From contig DATAYF010000501.1 of assembly GCA_036272735.1 (NCBI GenBank), positions 1 through 36,779 of the forward strand: a stretch of 36,779 bases of DNA, written 5' to 3'. Each line of letters begins with the position of its first letter. The first letter of the stretch is position 1. A program made the translations under genes and the position numbers. Under the pieces are notes generated by a model. It had not been told where the DNA came from. It did no database searches and saw only the letters and a list, made by a program, of their open reading frames with translations. Source of the stretch: DATAYF01 sp036272735 (GTDB lineage Bacteria > Chloroflexota > Ktedonobacteria > Ktedonobacterales > Ktedonobacteraceae). Positions 32,804-36,779 of this stretch are shown piece after piece.

Positions 32804-34462
32804 ATGAGCACGTGTAAAAGGTGCGGGGAGGAATTACACCCGCAGGCTAATTTCTGTGGCCTATGCGGCTGGATGACCGAACAGAACCAGCATCCACTTA
32901 CAGAAGCGAACGATCTGCCCGTTAAATCGCTCAGCCAGGCAAGCAAACATATACGTGCTGATGTTGCCCACCAGACAAATGGGTATACAACCATACCATT
33001 TGAAGCTGAAGCGGCTACGGACTCACAGAGCACGCCTGAAGATAAAGAGGGCTACGCGACCATACCATCGAAGTATATTCCTGTCCCATCGCATGAAACA
33101 GAGTACATGGACGAAAACGAAACCGGGCACACACAACGCGATAGAGAACCAGGGGAGACCATCGATATTGGAAACGGGTCTGCTGCGAAGCTTTCGACAT
33201 CGGCAACCCATCCCGCATCGTCTTCACAGGAGCAGCATGCAGCAGTTGCTTCTCCCCAACAGCCAGCAGCATCGCTAGCACAATCATCGGACCAAATCGC
33301 GCACGCCACGCAGCCCAGACGGACTAAGAGGTTACAACCTGGCGAGTCGAAATGGATTCCCTGGATCGTTGTCATCATCATTCCGCTGATTATCCTCACC
33401 ACCATCGTTAGCGCCAGTATGACCGTGTTTAGCCCTACCTTGCGTATCAGCGAAGGGACCACCGTCAACTACGGCGCGGTGCTACACCTGCAAGGCAGAA
33501 ATTTTATCCCCAGGACCAAAGTGGCGCTCACTCTCGATGGCTCGTCGATCCATAGCGCCGGTTTACGTACGGTGGAAAACGACGGCACATTCACCACTAC
33601 CCTCGTCGTACAACGCACTTGGAAGCCAGGTCCGCACATCCTAGGCGCAGTAGAGACGCTCAACCTTCGTTCCGCCAGTGTCTCCTTTACCATTCCCTCT
33701 AACAACCCGTTAACCGGCATGGGTTCGACTCAATCCACGGAGGCCGCGACGCCCGACGCGACAAACACGACCACACCGCTTCTGGAAACCCTGACGCCCA
33801 ATACGCTAAACCTGGGGTCTGTTGGCGAGGGAGCCACAAAACCGGTGGCGTCACACAACGTCATACTGTCCACCAGTAGCCCCAAAAATATCACCTGGAG
33901 CGCCCAGTGGGATCAGACGAAAGCTCCCTGGCTACAACTCGCTCCCGCGACAGGGCAATTGCAAGCAGCCAGGGCACAGACGATTACCATTCAAGCGCTG
34001 GCATCCCAGCTAAAAGCGGGCAATTACAACGCCCACGTCACTATCAGCACACCCACGGACTATACCCGTATCTCCTTCACCGTCCTCCTCACGGTTCAAC
34101 GTGGCTGCATCGATACCAGCACAGAAAACCTCAAATTTACGGAGAACGCAGATAGCGCGGGACACAGTAGCGACCCTACGCCGCAAACGATCACCATTCT
34201 GGATTGTGCCCTGGCCGGTTCCTGGTCGGCACAGACTTCTGGCGAGCCGTGGCTGCATATCACGCCCAACACAGGTGCATTAGCCAGCGGCGGCTCGCAA
34301 TATATCACCGTCACCGCTTCCAACCAAAAAGTGCCCCTGAAAGCGGGAACCTATGCGAGCAAGGTGATCATTCGCGATGGCTCGGACCAGCTCAGCATTC
34401 CAGTTACGTTCACAGTGCAACCAGCACCCACGCCGACTGTTAGTCCGAGCCCTGTTCAATAA
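32804..34462 (+). CDS. Zinc-ribbon membrane protein with extracytoplasmic BACON-like repeats
   Basis: A 552-residue single-pass protein. An N-terminal zinc ribbon (Cys4, 7, 18, 21) is followed by a long disordered Ser/Thr/Gln/Pro-rich segment, one transmembrane helix at about 185-206 (WIPWIVVIIIPLIILTTIV), an immunoglobulin-like module (about 214-300) and two related beta-sandwich repeats (about 330-437 and 437-540). Each repeat has the APWLQLAPATGQL or EPWLHITPNTGAL motif characteristic of BACON-like domains. Topology suggests a cytoplasmic zinc ribbon and an external binding region. Ligand unknown. It converges with the next gene, leaving 12 nt between them. Confidence 0.8.
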   Translation: MSTCKRCGEELHPQANFCGLCGWMTEQNQHPLTEANDLPVKSLSQASKHIRADVAHQTNGYTTIPFEAEAATDSQSTPEDKEGYATIPSKYIPVPSHETEYMDENETGHTQRDREPGETIDIGNGSAAKLSTSATHPASSSQEQHAAVASPQQPAASLAQSSDQIAHATQPRRTKRLQPGESKWIPWIVVIIIPLIILTTIVSASMTVFSPTLRISEGTTVNYGAVLHLQGRNFIPRTKVALTLDGSSIHSAGLRTVENDGTFTTTLVVQRTWKPGPHILGAVETLNLRSASVSFTIPSNNPLTGMGSTQSTEAATPDATNTTTPLLETLTPNTLNLGSVGEGATKPVASHNVILSTSSPKNITWSAQWDQTKAPWLQLAPATGQLQAARAQTITIQALASQLKAGNYNAHVTISTPTDYTRISFTVLLTVQRGCIDTSTENLKFTENADSAGHSSDPTPQTITILDCALAGSWSAQTSGEPWLHITPNTGALASGGSQYITVTASNQKVPLKAGTYASKVIIRDGSDQLSIPVTFTVQPAPTPTVSPSPVQ

Positions 34463-34474
34463 ATGGAGGAAGCG

Positions 34475-35179
34475 TCACATTGCGGGCTTGGGATACAAAC
34501 CGCTTTGCGAGACCACGACGTTATAGGTCTTGCCATCGGGCTGCAAAAACGTTGCATTACCATACGCCGCCTGCACAAATGGTGTGATCCAAGGCAGTCC
34601 TTGCGTCGTCTTGAAAAAGCCATCATCGCCGCCATTCAGCGTAATCACCGTATGCTTGGAGTTGCTTTCCAGGTTGGGATCGTCGAAACGTCCCTCTAAA
34701 CGCGTCAGCTTGTAGCCAGAATGCAGCCCTAAGACGTTCAGCCAGGCAGGGAACTTGATGATATCGCCTTGCAACATCCACTCGTCGCCGCTCACCAGGT
34801 AGGTTTGGGTAGAGGTGGTATGGCCGCTGCTATCATACAAGGTCATTTCCACACTCATCATGTGTTGCATGTTCGCAACGGACGTTGCATGCACCTGCGC
34901 CACCTTAATATCGCTATTCAATCCAGTGTATACCTGCGCTAGCGAGGCCACCCATAAGAGCAGCAGCGCAATCACGAGCAGCACGACACCGCTCGCGCCA
35001 TGTCCCCAACGAAAGTGTCGCCGCCCATGATGGTAGCGTGCCCACCCATCCTCATCGATATATTTCTCTGGTGGCCGCCGCCGCAAACTCGTTAGTGCCG
35101 AGATCAAGAAGCCAATACTGGCGATAAACAAAATGAGCAGAATAATTTGTGGCAGACCAAATGTGCTGGGTATTGTCAT
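34475..35179 (-). CDS. Hypothetical protein with two membrane helices and an external domain
   Basis: A 234-residue protein with helices at about 9-27 (LPQIILLILFIASIGFLISAL) and about 58-76 (GVVLLVIALLLLWVASLA). The remaining 155 residues form a probable extracytoplasmic domain with QGDIIKFPAWLNVLGL and YKLTRLEGRFDD, similar to conserved proteins often labelled multidrug transporter without evidence. ATG 35179 is chosen over ATG 35203. The predicted right end of the iscB element lies just upstream and may affect its promoter. Confidence 0.68.
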   Translation of the reverse strand: MTIPSTFGLPQIILLILFIASIGFLISALTSLRRRPPEKYIDEDGWARYHHGRRHFRWGHGASGVVLLVIALLLLWVASLAQVYTGLNSDIKVAQVHATSVANMQHMMSVEMTLYDSSGHTTSTQTYLVSGDEWMLQGDIIKFPAWLNVLGLHSGYKLTRLEGRFDDPNLESNSKHTVITLNGGDDGFFKTTQGLPWITPFVQAAYGNATFLQPDGKTYNVVVSQSGLYPKPAM

Positions 35180-35217
35180 GGGGATATCCTCACCTTTCAC
35201 CATAATAGCGGCGCGGA

Positions 35218-35238
35218 GGCCCGGCGTTCACGCCTGGG
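35218..35238 (-). repeat. Terminal hairpin of the IscB element (predicted right end)
   Basis: GGCGT and ACGCC (35223-35227 and 35230-35234) form a stem around TC, extended by flanking C/G runs with a bulged T. The iscB stop codon is within the hairpin. Subterminal hairpins of this kind mark ends of IS200/IS605-type elements; the exact end is not resolved. Confidence 0.4.
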
Positions 35239-36544
35239 GAGGAAGCGCCGCTGCTCCTCGCGAGTAAGCATAGCCATCTTTTCGAGAGAGAGGCACGCAA
35301 TAGCGCGCATGAATCCCTTCAACCATGCCGAACGGTTCCCCGGTCAGCTTGAAGTAGCCATCCGTCTTGATCGCGATACGCCCGACATACGTGCCGATCT
35401 TTTTCCCTTTGGTCACGCGAGCGCGCACCATGTCCCCCGTTTTGAAACCCAGGACACAACTGGGGCCTTTGGGATTGCCTCGCGGGAAGCCAAGGTCATC
35501 TACATTGACCATTCTCCTGGTTTGTCGCCCCGTCGCGATGATCAACCAGGGGCGAACTGCCAGGACGCTCAGGCGGTCTGGCGTCGAGCGGCCACAACAT
35601 GCAGCGTCTAGCCAGTGGGCTTTCGGCAGGCACCGCTTCTGCCTGTTCCATTTGGTCAGTCCACCGGAGCCGGTTTCGAGTGGCAAGCCCAGTGCTTTGA
35701 GGCGTTCATACAGCGTCCATTGTGTGGTGTTTACAGCTGCCGCATCGCGCAGTGGGGCCTTGCGCTGTGCTTGGACCCGTGCGAGCGCTTCCGGGCGGTC
35801 AGCTAAAAAGTCTTCCAAGGGTTTATCCCCTTTGGCCAGGTTACACACTCGGCACGCAATTACGAGATTGGCCACCCGATCGCTGCCTCCGTGGCTCCGT
35901 GGGATGACGTGATCGATCTCCAAGGGTAATCCGGTGGCAGCACAGTACGCGCACCGATGCTCCCATTTCGTAAGGAGGTACTGGCGGGCTTCCGTGCCCC
36001 AAAGGGTCCCGCGTTGATATTCGATGCCTTCGATCAAGGGGGTTTGGAGCAGAGCCAGGTCAAAACGGACCAATTCGAAGGAGAGTGCGCCAATGGGACA
36101 AAAACGCCGCAGTCGCTCAACCCAGGTGAGCATGTTTTGGACCCTGCTCACAAGGGAGGGTGGCAACCAACCGTTGGGGCGCCGCCGATTGCGCCACCTC
36201 GGTTGTCGGTATTGGGTGTGGCGCTGGCGACGACCGCGCCTCCTCCCCGCGCGCTTGGTCAGCTCTTTGTGGACCTGATCTCCATGATGGCTCATCTCCG
36301 CAGCCCACACGACTTCTCCCGATGCATCGTTCACCACAGCCAAACCCGTGGTTTTCGCTCCTGGATCAAGTTTGAGGCGCAAAGGCTGAACCACCATCTC
36401 AGTCTTTTCCCCTTTCAAAATGATGACGAACGGAAAGCGGCGCAGGACCGCTGCTTTCCCGCACGTGAGCAAGATCCGCGCGCGTGCGGGTGTGCAGGGC
36501 ATGAGTGGCGTGCGATTCGCATCAACCACCAGGACTCGTGACAT
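35228..36544 (-). CDS. iscB: IscB, RNA-guided HNH/RuvC nuclease
   Basis: Complete 438-residue IscB, relative of the Cas9 ancestor. In order: N-terminal PLMP domain (residues 1-50, with PLMPCTPARARILL), RuvC-I LDPGAKTTG (Asp60), arginine-rich bridge helix (about 97-122), RuvC-II SFELVRFD (Glu157), HNH domain with CAYC, IDHVIPRSHGG (Asp211, His212) and CRVCN, RuvC-III HWLDAACCG (His310, Asp313), and a C-terminal TAM-interacting region. All nuclease residues look intact. AAAGGAG lies 7 nt before ATG 36544 (ATG 36547 is an alternative). The guide-RNA region is upstream. No tnpA is in the window. Confidence 0.93.
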   Translation of the reverse strand: MSRVLVVDANRTPLMPCTPARARILLTCGKAAVLRRFPFVIILKGEKTEMVVQPLRLKLDPGAKTTGLAVVNDASGEVVWAAEMSHHGDQVHKELTKRAGRRRGRRQRHTQYRQPRWRNRRRPNGWLPPSLVSRVQNMLTWVERLRRFCPIGALSFELVRFDLALLQTPLIEGIEYQRGTLWGTEARQYLLTKWEHRCAYCAATGLPLEIDHVIPRSHGGSDRVANLVIACRVCNLAKGDKPLEDFLADRPEALARVQAQRKAPLRDAAAVNTTQWTLYERLKALGLPLETGSGGLTKWNRQKRCLPKAHWLDAACCGRSTPDRLSVLAVRPWLIIATGRQTRRMVNVDDLGFPRGNPKGPSCVLGFKTGDMVRARVTKGKKIGTYVGRIAIKTDGYFKLTGEPFGMVEGIHARYCVPLSRKDGYAYSRGAAALPPQA

Positions 36545-36547
36545 CAT

Positions 36548-36779
36548 TCGACTCCTTTCGGAGGCCCCGGTAAGGGGCAACGCTGCCTCGCACCGAAATG
36601 CCAGACAGGTAACGTTTTCCTCGCCCGCGTTATGGAAAGGTTTCACATGCCATCCACACTGGCTCTGTTTCCCCGTGTACCTGTTTAATGGATGGTCGCA
36701 GTGCGACAGACTGGAAAAGTCATCTGCCGGTGCCTATACATTCTTTCCTAACTGCTCCTCTCCGCCAGGCGGAAAGGGG
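36548..36779 (-). ncRNA. Predicted IscB omega-RNA region upstream of iscB (5' end may lie outside)
   Basis: IscB guide RNAs are encoded just upstream of the gene. This leader has no ORF and several helices: GCCCC-GGTAA-GGGGC (36564-36578) next to the ribosome site, CCATCC (36650-36655) with GGATGG (36690-36695), a triloop-like hairpin GTCGCAGTGCGAC (36695-36707), and long-range ACAGGTA (36604-36610) with TACCTGT (about 36677-36683). Guide and element boundary near the window edge cannot be fixed. Confidence 0.65.

Noticed and set aside
1..36779. CRISPR array
   Set aside because: No regularly spaced direct repeats were seen; the repeats present are isolated inverted repeats.

Overview
The window looks like the chromosome of a filamentous, spore-forming Chloroflexota of the Ktedonobacteria type. 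This is inferred from gene content, not from a phylogenetic marker: a tandem-AAA CDC48-type ATPase, several paired accessory genes, long intergenic inverted repeats, and TnpB and IscB elements without a transposase partner. The organism very likely decodes UGA as selenocysteine, because two genes carry an in-frame UGA at the exact active-site position, each followed by a bacterial SECIS-like hairpin.

Layout. 1-480: 5' end of a minus-strand gene behind a long structured leader. 496-1506: HSL-family esterase with a terminator hairpin. 1702-1824: MITE-like element. 2026-2529: OsmC-like protein with predicted selenocysteine. 2530-2585: perfect palindrome. 2597-5024 (minus): RNA cyclic phosphodiesterase and ftsH, the latter split by a 1-nt frameshift. 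5520-10805: formate dehydrogenase operon (Sec-containing catalytic subunit, four-cluster Fe-S subunit, NrfD-type membrane subunit) ending in a 57-nt hairpin. 10884-11555 (minus): haloacid dehalogenase. 11845-13083: tnpB with its 3' omega-RNA region, lying about 20 nt upstream of a CDC48-type ATPase (13104-15764), which is followed by a second copy of the palindrome family. 16002-18172: small protein plus sensor histidine kinase. 18210-20325: small membrane proteins, tRNA-Val(CAC) and a cluster of very small genes with near-perfect Shine-Dalgarno sites. 20373-22664 (minus): two acyl-CoA dehydrogenases. 22874-23755 (minus): CtaG-like protein. 24191-24391: small protein. 24477-24886 (minus): RNase P RNA. 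25064-32211: RNase III, sigma-54 and two tandem Eco57I-like N6-adenine methylases, the first carrying an in-frame palindromic insertion. 32212-35179: membrane and cell-surface type proteins. 35228-36779 (minus): complete iscB with its upstream omega-RNA region.

How the parts fit. The formate dehydrogenase subunits form one membrane-bound complex passing electrons from formate to the quinone pool. The OsmC-like protein would be a thiol/selenol peroxidase. Both depend on Sec machinery that must lie outside the window. RNase III and RNase P RNA are transcribed divergently, giving an RNA-processing locus beside rpoN. The two methylases may form a restriction or phage-defence module. TnpB and IscB are RNA-guided nucleases of the IS200/IS605 superfamily (relatives of the Cas12 and Cas9 ancestors); both retain catalytic residues and their guide-RNA regions but no tnpA is present. 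Several convergent gene junctions are closed by long inverted repeats, probably bidirectional terminators. No CRISPR array was seen.
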